From Prolixibacteraceae bacterium (GTDB lineage: Bacteria; Bacteroidota; Bacteroidia; Bacteroidales; Prolixibacteraceae): 64,000 nucleotides of DNA. A program made the position numbers and the translations under genes. The notes under the pieces were generated by a model, which was not told the origin of the DNA, searched no databases, and saw only the letters and a list, made by a program, of their open reading frames with translations. The DNA is taken from contig JAIOZY010000013.1 of the NCBI GenBank assembly GCA_021740385.1, positions 1-64,000 of the forward strand, in the 5' to 3' direction. Position 1 is the stretch's first letter; each line of letters begins with the position of its first letter. This document shows positions 37,401 to 45,422 of this stretch, in pieces.

Positions 37401-37663
37401 TTTTGGTATCCGATAAAAGACACCTGGATTTTTGCTTTATCGGAAGTTACCCTGAATGAAAAGTTCCCGTTAAAGTCGGTTGTTGTACCGGTAACATAAC
37501 GTCCGTTTTCATCCACTTCCACAATATTTACCCCAATTATCGGTTGGTTGTTATTATCTTTAACCGTACCGTTTATGATTATTTTTTGTGCATAAACAGC
37601 ATTGGTTACCAGTAAGAAGAATAAAACCAAAGCAATATGTAAAAACTGCGTATATTTCTTCAT
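34409..37663 (-). CDS. SusC/RagA-like TonB-dependent transporter (pair 1)
   Basis: About 1084 residues from ATG 37663 (a further ATG at 37678 is less likely). Signal peptide ends in NAVYAQ; a carboxypeptidase-like domain at about 25-100 (GTVKDNNNQPIIGVNIVEV) is followed by the canonical SusC plug (EEMLQGRISNVDI, IRIRGTATLNANNEPLIVVN, IESIEVLKDAASTAIYGSKA) and a C-terminal barrel ending KRITIGLNIKF. It imports xylan-derived oligosaccharides. It follows the large fasciclin gene by 43 bases and precedes its SusD gene. Confidence 0.96.
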   Translation of the reverse strand: MKKYTQFLHIALVLFFLLVTNAVYAQKIIINGTVKDNNNQPIIGVNIVEVDENGRYVTGTTTDFNGNFSFRVTSDKAKIQVSFIGYQNKVFTVGDKTRFDIVLDEETTGLGEVVVMGEKMGNDGVTSIRDRATAISRLEFEELKVAQTTTVEEMLQGRISNVDITAVSGDPGAGLNIRIRGTATLNANNEPLIVVNGIPYTTSIASDFDFASANIEQFGNLIDVSPEDIESIEVLKDAASTAIYGSKAANGVLMIQTKRGTKSKPMFEYSVKFTRAQEPDPIPMLDGAGYARLIKEEHFNNDAGEWFDDTNADGSLVSAEIDFDPTWEHYHNFSQNTNWIEEITQIGYVMDHNFSVRGGGEKSRYKMSLAYQDEKGTTIGTGLKKLNVSTSLDYDLSTKIRLRTDIMFTRYDRDASYDIDGLSWTNDVRSKAYTKMPNMSVYEMDTLGNQLDSYFTPLETIQGFGTSMFNPVAVVNLASNKTLQDNTRAAFSIRYNILPNLVYDGTITMDISDSKTSSFLPYEALGYDYNSSSTNKARESYGKNSAVTTRNQLVYSPVIGMDHELVIQGLVDTESRNDRFYATETSKSASPFLQDPAGETNLNYFSASSSNYRSLGVYLQAMYKYNDKYLITIGSRYEGNSKFSRESRFGFFPMFTAAWRISEEPFMAGLTFIDDLKLRGSWGLSGNSPRDNYLYFSTYSASTQYGYMGTAGVRPDAIELTSLKWETIEQFSPGLTFWGFNNRVNVEFDVYRKTTHNLYLRNTTIPTTTGYSNISQNEGEMLNQGWEFMIDAKIIEQKDFKFSFNFNMSHNENIVLSLPENFSLESGNMLDNGNYKIRVVPGVPIGTFYGYLYDGVYVDNNDIVVKDRNGNPVYDITGEEELIMIHGANGYEFEPGDAKYRDINFDGVIDELDIKELGDYNPSIMGGFGPRVQYKNFTLNLFFYYKLGQDIINQTRMDTEKMYNHDNQSLATNWRWRSLGDSTDVPRALYNKGYNWMGSSRFVEDGSYFRLKTASISYNFGKKICNKLKVRDIRIYGTAYNLFTWTNYSGQDPEVGIGGPTSLPRDYSRTPPSKRITIGLNIKF

Positions 37664-37706
37664 AGAATATTGTAACACTTGGTTATTTTAAATTAATTAC
37701 GCTGAA

Positions 37707-39866
37707 CTATTCGTCCAGTAATACCTGATCGATTTTATGCAGTACGCCTTTCAAAACCAGGTTGTTGGATTCGCTGTGATTTACTTTTACCGTATTTCCC
37801 GCGCCGTCTCTTACACTCAGGTTGTTCTTCTGGTTAATGATTTCAAGCGGAGCGTAATAGGTTGTTTCAGCATCGGCCGAATCAATTTTTGCCGAAGCGA
37901 ATGTTCCGCTGATCTTGCCATCATCAAAGATGACATCTTCGGCAAGAAAGTGGTAACGTAAAAAATGCTGCAAATCGTCGAGGCTGTCGGGAATCATTGA
38001 ATTGTTCCGGGCAGCAATAATCGCAGCATTGGTTGGGGAAAACACGGTCCAGCTATCCTGTTCCTGCAAAAAGTTTATCCTTGCATATTCCAGTTCCGTA
38101 TCGGCATCAATTGCCGTATCGGCAAGTCCGGCCAGGTAGAGCAGGTTATAAAACTCCGAAAGGTCTGCATCGTTGGCAATAAATTTAGCCTGATCGTTTT
38201 TAGGGGCAAGTATTGCTTTATCGAGGGCGTAAAATACACCATTGTCGCCTGTTTGCGTTTCCATAATTTTGGCTACGGTACCCATTTCCTGGTTGCCGCC
38301 CCCCTGTATTTCGTTGTTGTTATAATAAATGTAATTACCTGAACTCATACGGGCATATCCTTCACCCGAAAAATCAATTTGCTCTCCCATTAAATTATTG
38401 GTAATCAGATGGTCGCCTACAAACGATTTCTTTTCTTCATCATCCATCGGCCCCCATTTACCATCATCTTCAAGTATTTCAAGCCGGTTTCTTTGTTCGT
38501 AATAACGTATTCCCCCATCAAGAAGTCCTTCGTTGGTAGGGCCGAAAATGGTCACTTCCAGTTCAGGCGATGTAATTGATGAGATCATTTGTGCATCGTT
38601 AACCCCGTATAGAAAAGTTGTGTAAATGTTGTTAAAGAAAATGGGGCCTACTGTACTTGAAAAAGCTTTGGGCGGATAATATTTATTCATGATAAAAACC
38701 GGTCCGTTGCTCAAAAATAAGGCATCATCAACATCGCTGTTCAGATTTATGTCAATTTCATCGCCATAAAAATTCACATACGAACTTTGAATTTTTGAAG
38801 GAATATCGAGATTGTTTTTAATGCACGACTGTGCCAGGAATACCAGGCTGATTTCAGGTACACTGTCGAGGCATTCAAAATGCTTCAAAAGGTTATTGTT
38901 GATGTATTCCTGAAACACTTCATCTTTCGGCAAAAACAACGAAAAGGTGACTTTCCGGTCGTAAGGCGACTGATCAGTCGGGCCAATTTCTGAAGCAATA
39001 TTGGCAATTTCTGTGTAACTCTTTGAATACAATTTTGTTCGGTCGGCATCATCATCGTATTCTGAAAATGAATACGAGGCAAAACGTTGAATCAAATCGT
39101 AAAACACCCCGTACTTATCCTGATTCTCCCGCAGGAAATCTTCAATGTTAGGTATTTCCGGAACAGCTCGGTCGAGGTAATATACATAACCGTTGGAACA
39201 TTTGGCAATGCTGTCAATACTCGCATTGTACCATTGTAACTCTTTCCATTCGGTATCGGGAAAAAAGTAGGTGTAGTCCGACCCGTCAACAGCCCCGTTG
39301 AAATCCCTGAAAAATTCGGTTGAAAACAGGGGAACCTTTTTTTCCTGTCCAATAATACGGAGGGTTTGGTCTTTGTAGGTATCGAAATACTTCACTTGTT
39401 CATTGTAATCGTTTGACTTGCTTCGGGTGTCAATCCTGAAAAGCAGTGCGCCAAGCTCGCTGCCGGGCTCCTGCCATCCACCGTGCCAATACGAGTAATC
39501 GAATATTAATTGTTGTTTGGCCCGGGGGGTATTGACAACATTAAGGGTGAATAACTGAAAAGCCTGATCTTCGGTGATTTCGTCGACCGATGAAATGCCT
39601 TTTTTATCGAAATACGCCTGGTAAGCATCATCATTTGCGGCAAACACGGTAAAAAGACCCTTTGTGATGGGTTCTTCATATTCTGCTTTCCGCATCAGTT
39701 CAAGCAAAATCGTATAATTACCCTTGGCTTCCAGGGTCTCTATAATCGACCCGCCCAACCATGGCGGATCTTCATAGCGGGCATAATGATCTTCTTTGCA
39801 ATTCTGAAAGATAATCAGCAATGCCATTAACAGAAGAATTTTTGTTAATGCGTAAATTTTCTTCAT
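37707..39866 (-). CDS. Large fasciclin-domain lipoprotein leading the SusCD operon
   Basis: 719 residues with lipoprotein signal (LLMALLIIFQNC). It contains several fasciclin-type repeats: clear ones at about 40-235 (KGLFTVFAANDDAYQAYF, then CSNGYVYYLDRAVPE) and at the C-terminus, about 590-719 (WTVFSPTNAAIIAARN, then LVLKGVLHKIDQVLLDE), with two weaker copies between (VTFSLFLPKDEVFQEYI and VTIFGPTNEGLLDGG). It is the first gene of the operon, 43 bases before SusC of pair 1. A surface-exposed glycan-binding or matrix-binding role is likely. Confidence 0.88.
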   Translation of the reverse strand: MKKIYALTKILLLMALLIIFQNCKEDHYARYEDPPWLGGSIIETLEAKGNYTILLELMRKAEYEEPITKGLFTVFAANDDAYQAYFDKKGISSVDEITEDQAFQLFTLNVVNTPRAKQQLIFDYSYWHGGWQEPGSELGALLFRIDTRSKSNDYNEQVKYFDTYKDQTLRIIGQEKKVPLFSTEFFRDFNGAVDGSDYTYFFPDTEWKELQWYNASIDSIAKCSNGYVYYLDRAVPEIPNIEDFLRENQDKYGVFYDLIQRFASYSFSEYDDDADRTKLYSKSYTEIANIASEIGPTDQSPYDRKVTFSLFLPKDEVFQEYINNNLLKHFECLDSVPEISLVFLAQSCIKNNLDIPSKIQSSYVNFYGDEIDINLNSDVDDALFLSNGPVFIMNKYYPPKAFSSTVGPIFFNNIYTTFLYGVNDAQMISSITSPELEVTIFGPTNEGLLDGGIRYYEQRNRLEILEDDGKWGPMDDEEKKSFVGDHLITNNLMGEQIDFSGEGYARMSSGNYIYYNNNEIQGGGNQEMGTVAKIMETQTGDNGVFYALDKAILAPKNDQAKFIANDADLSEFYNLLYLAGLADTAIDADTELEYARINFLQEQDSWTVFSPTNAAIIAARNNSMIPDSLDDLQHFLRYHFLAEDVIFDDGKISGTFASAKIDSADAETTYYAPLEIINQKNNLSVRDGAGNTVKVNHSESNNLVLKGVLHKIDQVLLDE

Positions 39867-40362
39867 AGTATTAGATTTGTTAGTGTTCCAATTCAGTTAT
39901 TCCCCAACGTTTTCATATTTTACAATTGATATGCAGATAAATGGGAGGTTGTTTGACATTTTTATCTGAATATAAAAATTGATTTATGACCCGGCAGGTT
40001 TATTTCCGTGTCAAAAATCCATATTGTATGCTAAAATTGATAAACGTTAAAATGACACTTTAAAATTTATAATTGTGCCGTAAGCAAAAGAAGTATATCG
40101 TGCCTGTAACCGGTTTTGATATTAGATTTATTTTTTTTGATCTCAGATTTTTTAAAAAGGGAAAGGGTAAAAGTGAACCATAAGTTAATATATGTTAAAA
40201 TAAAATTTACTTTTTATTGTTCGTAAAAAAATTGATTATGTGTTGTTTGGGCTGAAGAAACCATCTGTAAAATATCCGGTACAGATTTATGAAGAAAAAA
40301 GCAGTGAAAAAATTTATGAATAGTATAGGTTAAAAAAAAATGGTTGTTGGAGGAATGGGAAA
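39867..40362. promoter_or_regulatory. Upstream control region of the SusCD operon
   Basis: About 500 AT-rich bases without a gene before the first gene of the minus-strand operon. The operon promoter and the hybrid regulator's site should lie here. I found no full-consensus -33/-7 pair on the minus strand; activator-dependent promoters often lack one. Confidence 0.4.
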
Positions 40363-40395
40363 TAAAACAACAAAGCCCTCCAATCTGATTGGAGG
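40363..40395 (-). terminator. Rho-independent terminator of the TM2-domain gene
   Basis: Perfect eight-base stem CCTCCAAT-CTG-ATTGGAGG at 40377-40395. On the minus strand it is followed by a T-rich tail (GCTTTGTTGTTTTATTT). It lies 27 bases after the stop of the 40422-40748 gene. Confidence 0.85.
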
Positions 40396-40421
40396 ACCTT
40401 GTTCTCAGGTTAATATTGGGT

Positions 40422-40748
40422 TTATTGTAATTGCGGTTTTACAAGGTTGCCGTCGCCATCGCGCAGGCCACCTACAATAATCAGTACAAGGTCGATAATG
40501 TACCATATCCCCAGCCCGCCCAGGGTAATAAGCATTAAAATACCGGTGCCAACACGCCCGAGGTAGAACCTGTGCACGCCAAAAACGCCAAGTATCCAAC
40601 ACAACAACAAAGCAGCAAGCCACCGGTAGTTGAATTTATTTTCCTTTGCCACATCGGGTTGTGGCGTGTGGCAGTTGGGGCATACTGCTGCCCTTGAGTC
40701 GATCACACTTCCACAGTTAAAGCAATATTTTTCCGATTCTGTTCTCAT
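40422..40748 (-). CDS. TM2-domain membrane protein with N-terminal zinc ribbon
   Basis: 108 residues. Two CxxC knuckles (CFNCG and CPNCH, residues 9-26) form a zinc ribbon. Then comes a TM2 domain with two membrane helices (LAALLLCWILGVFGVHRFYL and a second beginning ILMLITLGGLGIWYIIDLVL), including the hallmark GxFGxHRFYLG and the D in the second helix. TM2 proteins are widespread small membrane proteins of unclear role. It forms its own unit with its own terminator. Confidence 0.9.
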   Translation of the reverse strand: MRTESEKYCFNCGSVIDSRAAVCPNCHTPQPDVAKENKFNYRWLAALLLCWILGVFGVHRFYLGRVGTGILMLITLGGLGIWYIIDLVLIIVGGLRDGDGNLVKPQLQ

Positions 40749-40942
40749 TGTTATAAGATTTAATTATGGTTCAAATTTGTTGCAATTTACGCACAAATGG
40801 AATTTGTAATAGATAAAGTTCATGAAAATACCGGTAAAAAAGAAATTATCCCGATTAGTACATGCAATAAGGGATCAAGTAAACATTCTGGTGGGACGCA
40901 TTATTTCTATCTTGAGATTTTCGTCGCAAAACAATATGGAAC
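40749..40942. other. Gene-free spacer upstream of the TM2 gene
   Basis: No convincing gene. The 61-codon plus-strand reading frame from 40797 lacks a leader, a motif and compositional support, and it runs through the terminator of the peptide gene. A promoter for the TM2 gene must lie near 40749-40800, but no full consensus is seen. Confidence 0.4.
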
Positions 40943-40976
40943 AAAAAAAAGCGCTCTGCTGGTACTGCAAAGCGCT
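40943..40976 (-). terminator. Rho-independent terminator of the double-glycine peptide gene
   Basis: Minus-strand reading: GAGCGCTTTGC, a seven-base loop, GCAGAGCGCT, then eight Ts. It is a strong canonical terminator whose only upstream gene on that strand is the small peptide at 41113-41304. This argues that the peptide gene is transcribed as its own unit. Confidence 0.85.
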
Positions 40977-41046
40977 CAATGATTGATTGCTTCTAAATCA
41001 TGAACAATTTATATCAACAACCAACCAAACCAACAAACTAATTTTT

Positions 41047-41063
41047 CACCGGCATGGCCGGTG
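41047..41063. repeat. Perfect palindrome between peptide gene and its terminator
   Basis: CACCGGC-ATG-GCCGGTG, seven base pairs with a three-base loop. It is not followed by a T-run on either strand. It could be a 3' untranslated structure or a REP-type remnant. Confidence 0.5.
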
Positions 41064-41112
41064 TTCAATTTCTTAATGGTGGTGTATTTTAAGGGTTTAT
41101 TGAATTAGGGTG

Positions 41113-41304
41113 TTAACCCCTTCTGCCTGCAAAATATGTGCTGTAAAAATTACTGAGCATGCTGAAAAAGTCTGCAACCTTTCTGATAAAAGGGTTTGAT
41201 GGCTTTTTAACAGGAGTATCGCCACCTTTTACACACATCAGTTCGGATATGTTCAGTTCGTACGCGGGGTTGTTCACTGATAAAAATTCATTAATTGTAC
41301 TCAT
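41113..41304 (-). CDS. Small peptide with double-glycine leader (RiPP/bacteriocin-like precursor)
   Basis: 63 residues. The N-terminal half resembles Bacteroidota GG leaders (TIGR04149-like natural-product peptides): ELNISELMCVKGG, ending at Gly27-Gly28. The predicted mature part of 35 residues (from DTPVKK to FAGRRG) is basic, with an amphipathic aromatic stretch (FFSMLSNFYSTYF) that could interact with membranes. The start is preceded by an A/T-rich leader typical of the phylum. It is divergent from a TPR-CHAT protease gene 102 bases away and has its own strong terminator. No peptidase-containing ABC exporter is visible in the window, so export and processing are open questions. Confidence 0.7.
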   Translation of the reverse strand: MSTINEFLSVNNPAYELNISELMCVKGGDTPVKKPSNPFIRKVADFFSMLSNFYSTYFAGRRG

Positions 41305-41406
41305 GATTACGTTTTTAAAAAGATTAATACTAAAATTTAATTTGACCTTCGTATTTTTATTCCGATTATTGCAAAAAGGTTACCACCATTTTTGAACTTT
41401 TTTTTG

Positions 41407-44259
41407 ATGAAGGGGCATTTTTTTTTGATCATTACCTGTTTTTTGTTGATTAACGGGCATTTAGAAATCAGTGGCCAGGAACAAAAAATGGCCACCGACA
41501 GCCTGATTACCCGGGCCAACAACCTGTCTTTTGACGGGTATGCCCAACTTGAGCAAAAAAATTACCGCGGGGCAGAAAAACTTTTTTTCGAATCGATAAA
41601 AGTTTGGGACCGGGTCGAGGTTTATGATGAATATGAGGCATTCCCCTATTTTACCCTCGGGGGGCTTTACCTCGAAATCGGCGAGTACAACAAAAGCATC
41701 GAATTTTACATGATTGCCGAATCGATCCTGAGAAAATCCGGGCCCGACAGAATGTATTTATTGGCATCCTTGTATACCAACATTGGTAGTTTTTATATGA
41801 ATCTTGGCGATTATAAAAAGGCAGATGCTTTTTTAAACCGTTCAATATCAATTTTAGAAGGTAATGAAGAGGAAAATCCAATAGAATATTTTGACGCGAT
41901 TTTTGGGAAAGCACAATCATTTTATTATCAGGGCTTTTATGAACAAGCAATAAGGATATCAGAGGAATATTTAAATGATTTTGAATACGGCAAGCTGGCT
42001 TTTTCGTGGCTTATTGGTGATTGCTACATTAACCTTGGAGAATACGCTCAGGCAATTTCGAATTTGAATAAAGAAATACAAGGGGGTTTTGAAGGCAAAA
42101 CGAGCCATTTAGAAGCCTTGCTCATTTTATCCAAAGCGTATTTATTGAACGGGGATATGGCTGAGGCCGACAGTTGCTTAGAAAAAGCCAAACCCCTGCT
42201 TGATGCCCACAAGGGTGAAACCGACCCCTGGACTATCTACTATTTCGATATGCTGGGACAGTTATACATGCAGCAGGCCAACGCAGCAAGTGAACTGTCC
42301 GAAAAGAAGGAAAAATACCTTGCTTCTGTCAATACGTTCGACCAGGCGCTTTTGCTTAATTCGGCCAATCCCGGCAAAGGCATTCCTTTTCTTGAAACAA
42401 AAGGTGATTTCATCACACCAACACAGGTGCGCGATATTTTTATTAACCGGGCAAAAACATTACGGGTCCTTGGCGATCTGCATCAAGACCCCAATGATCC
42501 GATGACCGCGCGCTATTTTTACGATCAGTCGTTGAGCACATGGAAAGCTTCAATCGATTTTTTGCACAATTTCAGGATCAGCTTTCTCGAAGAGGAGAGC
42601 AAACTCTCGTTAAGCGAATCGCAAAAAAGCGTTTACATCGAAGGGTTTAAGCTGGCCGGGCAACTCTACCGCGAAACCGGGCTCGGGAAATACCTCCAAA
42701 ACATGCTGTACATTTCAGAGTCGGGAAAAGCAGCCACTTTTTTGGCTTCGCTTAATGCCGTGAAAGCAAAAAACTTTGGCGGCCTGCCCGATTCGTTGCT
42801 GCAGTACGAGCGTGATTTAAACAGCAGGATTTCCAGTCTCAAACAAAAAATTTTCGCCGAAAGGGGGCTTGCAGAACCCGATTCATTTCTTTTGTCGGAA
42901 TGGGAGAACTCGTTGTTTGAACTGCAAAAGAACTACGATGAGCTGATTTTTAAATACGAAAGGGATTATCCCGATTATTACAATTTCAAATACCGGAGCC
43001 TTACCATCACAAATGACGATATTGTAAAAAAACTGAAAGCAGGTCAGGTGTTAATTGAATACCTGATTGATGAACCCGATGCTGAAAGCGAAACCGGCCA
43101 CGTTTATTGCCTGGCTTATTCATCGCGGGGTTCCAGTTTCCATTGTGTTGAAATTACCCGCAATTTTACCCGTCAAATTGAAACTGTTATCGGGCAGTTG
43201 ACCAACAAAAATGTTGGCGAAACCAACCTTGATGATTTTTGCAACTATGTTTCCGCAGCCAAATACCTGCATTCGATTTTAATCGAACCCCTTTCAATTG
43301 TCCATTCGGTGAACGATTTAATCATCATTCCCGATGGCAAACTGGCCTACCTGCCTTTTGACGTTTTACTTACCGAAACGGTCGATACCACCCTGATTAA
43401 TTACCGTGAGTTACCTTATTTGGTTTACGATTACAACATTTCGTACTCTTATTCGGCAACGTTGCATTTTGAATATTTCAGGAGTAGCCACAAACGCCGG
43501 AGCAACATACTGGCTTTTGCCCCTGAATATTCGTATGAAGATATTGACCTGAACAAAGAAGCCTATTCGCGCCAGATGCCTTCACGTGCGGTACTAAACC
43601 CGTTGCCCGGGGCGGTTGATGAGGTTAGTCGTTTAAAAGACATTCACGGTTGCACATCGTTTATTGGGAAGGATGCCACTGAAACCAAATTTAAGGAAAT
43701 GGCCGCCGAATACGATATTTTGCACATGGCCATGCATACCATTATGAACGATTCGATTCCGATGTTTTCAAAGCTTGTTTTTTCGCAGCCAACCGATACA
43801 TTAAACGATGGTTTTTTAAACACGCAGGAGATTTACAATATGAAACTGAATGCGCGCCTGGCCGTTTTGAGCGCGTGCAACACCGGAACGGGCAAACTCC
43901 GCACCGGCGAAGGTGTGATGAGCATGGCAAGGGCTTTTCTTTATTCCGGGTGCCCGTCGATTATTATGACCATGTGGGAGGTTGAAGACCGCGTAAGTGC
44001 CGATATCATGATCGCTTTTTACAAAAACCTTTTCAAGGGATACTCAAAGCCCGAAGCGTTGCGTAAGGCAAAAATCAGCCATATTCAAAATGCCGATCCC
44101 TTTAAAGCACATCCTTATTTTTGGCAGGCATACATCGTGGTTGGCGATCCGTCGCCGTTAAAATTTAATAACATTGCGCTTGTTTCAATTCTTGTTTTTT
44201 CGATTATTTTAATTGTCTTTTTATTCTTTGGAAAAAAAATATTGCAGAAAAAACGGTAA
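41407..44259 (+). CDS. Membrane-anchored TPR-CHAT (caspase-like) protease
   Basis: 950 residues from ATG 41407 (a TTG 15 bases upstream is not preferred). Signal peptide (FFLIITCFLLINGHLEISGQ); helical TPR repeats at about 25-420 (for example AFPYFTLGGLYLEIGEYNKS and SLYTNIGSFYMNLGDYKKAD); linker helices to about 540; CHAT domain at about 600-915 with catalytic His777 in ILHMAMHT and Cys824 in VLSACNTGTG; and a C-terminal membrane helix (about 922-943) with a basic tail. Signal peptide plus C-terminal anchor place TPR and CHAT in the periplasm. CHAT proteases are clan CD cysteine peptidases that are activated via attached sensor repeats. The divergent small peptide gene is a candidate substrate or ligand. 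Confidence 0.92.
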   Translation: MKGHFFLIITCFLLINGHLEISGQEQKMATDSLITRANNLSFDGYAQLEQKNYRGAEKLFFESIKVWDRVEVYDEYEAFPYFTLGGLYLEIGEYNKSIEFYMIAESILRKSGPDRMYLLASLYTNIGSFYMNLGDYKKADAFLNRSISILEGNEEENPIEYFDAIFGKAQSFYYQGFYEQAIRISEEYLNDFEYGKLAFSWLIGDCYINLGEYAQAISNLNKEIQGGFEGKTSHLEALLILSKAYLLNGDMAEADSCLEKAKPLLDAHKGETDPWTIYYFDMLGQLYMQQANAASELSEKKEKYLASVNTFDQALLLNSANPGKGIPFLETKGDFITPTQVRDIFINRAKTLRVLGDLHQDPNDPMTARYFYDQSLSTWKASIDFLHNFRISFLEEESKLSLSESQKSVYIEGFKLAGQLYRETGLGKYLQNMLYISESGKAATFLASLNAVKAKNFGGLPDSLLQYERDLNSRISSLKQKIFAERGLAEPDSFLLSEWENSLFELQKNYDELIFKYERDYPDYYNFKYRSLTITNDDIVKKLKAGQVLIEYLIDEPDAESETGHVYCLAYSSRGSSFHCVEITRNFTRQIETVIGQLTNKNVGETNLDDFCNYVSAAKYLHSILIEPLSIVHSVNDLIIIPDGKLAYLPFDVLLTETVDTTLINYRELPYLVYDYNISYSYSATLHFEYFRSSHKRRSNILAFAPEYSYEDIDLNKEAYSRQMPSRAVLNPLPGAVDEVSRLKDIHGCTSFIGKDATETKFKEMAAEYDILHMAMHTIMNDSIPMFSKLVFSQPTDTLNDGFLNTQEIYNMKLNARLAVLSACNTGTGKLRTGEGVMSMARAFLYSGCPSIIMTMWEVEDRVSADIMIAFYKNLFKGYSKPEALRKAKISHIQNADPFKAHPYFWQAYIVVGDPSPLKFNNIALVSILVFSIILIVFLFFGKKILQKKR

Positions 44260-44342
44260 ACACGATAATCAAAGCAAAATATTCTGAAGAAAATACAGAA
44301 AAAATTGTTTCGTCAGTTTGACCGGTAGAAGCCAATTTGCTT

Positions 44343-45092
44343 TTACATACCAGTGTATACCAATTCCTTGTCGATGTGTTCGCGTTCAGGGCCAACAATT
44401 AACACAAAGCGGTAGGGGTTATTCTCATTTTTATTGATATCGATGGAATAATTGCCCGACTTGGTTTGGCTTATTGCCAGCAATGCCTGATTTTCGAAGC
44501 GTAGGGCATACCCTTTTGAAGAAAACAGGTAACAGGCCGAATTGTTGCATGATGCATTTATCGATCCGCCTTTGTCGAGTTTTATGCAACTGGTCTCATC
44601 ATTGTTTTGCATAACAATATCAATGTCTTCATCGCTGGGGGGTACTATGCTTAGTTTGCAACTTTTACCGCGCAGCAAAAATTTATTGCTGATACTGGTG
44701 AATGGTTCATGGGTGAGTTTATTACAATAAGAAAATCCAAGGGGGTATTTCTGTATTTTAACTATCAGCCCGTCATCTGTAGTTGTGGTAATTTGCATCA
44801 GGTCATCCAATTCTTCAACATAGATGGACCCTTTCAACAATTCATTTTCCATAATTACGGCAGGGGAAAGTAACTGCACTTTTTCATCGGGCTCGTAAAT
44901 TGTTATGCTTAACTCATTATTGTCAAGTGCGTTAAAAAGCACCTTGATGCCACTGGTCGACTCGATAACTATTTGTTTATCGGTAACCTGACGGTAACTT
45001 TTAAAATTGCCAAAGGAAATTGAAAATGCGTTATTCGATGCAAATAAGAGCAGCAACAATAGTGCAAACCAGTTAATAAACAAATTTCTCAT
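44343..45092 (-). CDS. Secreted free-standing GH31 N-terminal-type domain
   Basis: 249 residues with signal peptide (LFINWFALLLLLLFASNNAF). The body follows the N-terminal beta-sandwich of GH31 glycosidases to its end: ITIYEPDEKV, DGLIVKIQKYPLGFSYCNK, CYLFSSKGYALRFENQ (matching the GH31 SSKGYGxxxDN block) and PYRFVLIVGPEREHIDKELV. In GH31 enzymes the last segment leads straight into the catalytic barrel; here the protein stops. It is either a truncated gene or a stand-alone carbohydrate-binding relative. It converges on the CHAT gene with an 83-base gap. Confidence 0.6.
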   Translation of the reverse strand: MRNLFINWFALLLLLLFASNNAFSISFGNFKSYRQVTDKQIVIESTSGIKVLFNALDNNELSITIYEPDEKVQLLSPAVIMENELLKGSIYVEELDDLMQITTTTDDGLIVKIQKYPLGFSYCNKLTHEPFTSISNKFLLRGKSCKLSIVPPSDEDIDIVMQNNDETSCIKLDKGGSINASCNNSACYLFSSKGYALRFENQALLAISQTKSGNYSIDINKNENNPYRFVLIVGPEREHIDKELVYTGM

Positions 45093-45422
45093 TTCCGTAA
45101 GTATTTAACCTACAATTATTTTACTAAACCCAACAGGGTGTCCCCGTATGCTTAATCCTCTTAATGTCCCCGTTGTTTTTACAAATCGTTTATAAAAAAC
45201 AGAATAAATTTAGGTGTTTTTTTTATAAAAGTGAAATGATTCCTAATTAGTGTTAGCAAGAAAACTCTTTCTTTCCAACGCTTACCCCTCTAACTCCCCC
45301 AGGTGGGAGAACTCCAACGCGCTGATTGCGTGGGCATATCCCCCTTGGGGGACAAAGGGGGGCGCGATGGCTTTCATCAATTTTGGGTAGTTTTTTTTGC
45401 CAGCACTAATTAAAAGTAGTTA
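45093..45422. other. Gene-free region with a C/G-run intergenic repeat
   Basis: 330 bases without a gene. The right part, 45277-45365, is a repeat of a type seen between genes in many Bacteroidota: CCCCTCTAACTCCCCCAGG, ACGC..GCGT and the hairpin CCCCC-TT-GGGGG at 45340-45351. The left part is AT-rich with nothing recognisable. Confidence 0.5.
45277..45365. repeat. C/G-run palindromic intergenic repeat
   Basis: Contains CCCCTCTAACTCCCCC, AACGC..GCGTGG and CCCCC-TT-GGGGG followed by ACAAAGGGGGG. The same kind of sequence appears inverted and shortened at the 3' end of the popT gene (46276-46316). Probably a non-autonomous REP/MITE-like element. Confidence 0.5.

Noticed and set aside
40797-40982. 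61-codon plus-strand open frame next to the TM2 gene
   Set aside because: No leader, motif or coupling to a neighbour; it runs through the terminator of the peptide gene on the other strand.
44204-44398. Minus-strand open frame encoding a hydrophobic stretch past the end of the GH31-like gene
   Set aside because: It lies in another frame and runs antisense into the end of the CHAT gene; its membrane-like segment is explained by the low-complexity CHAT 3' end.
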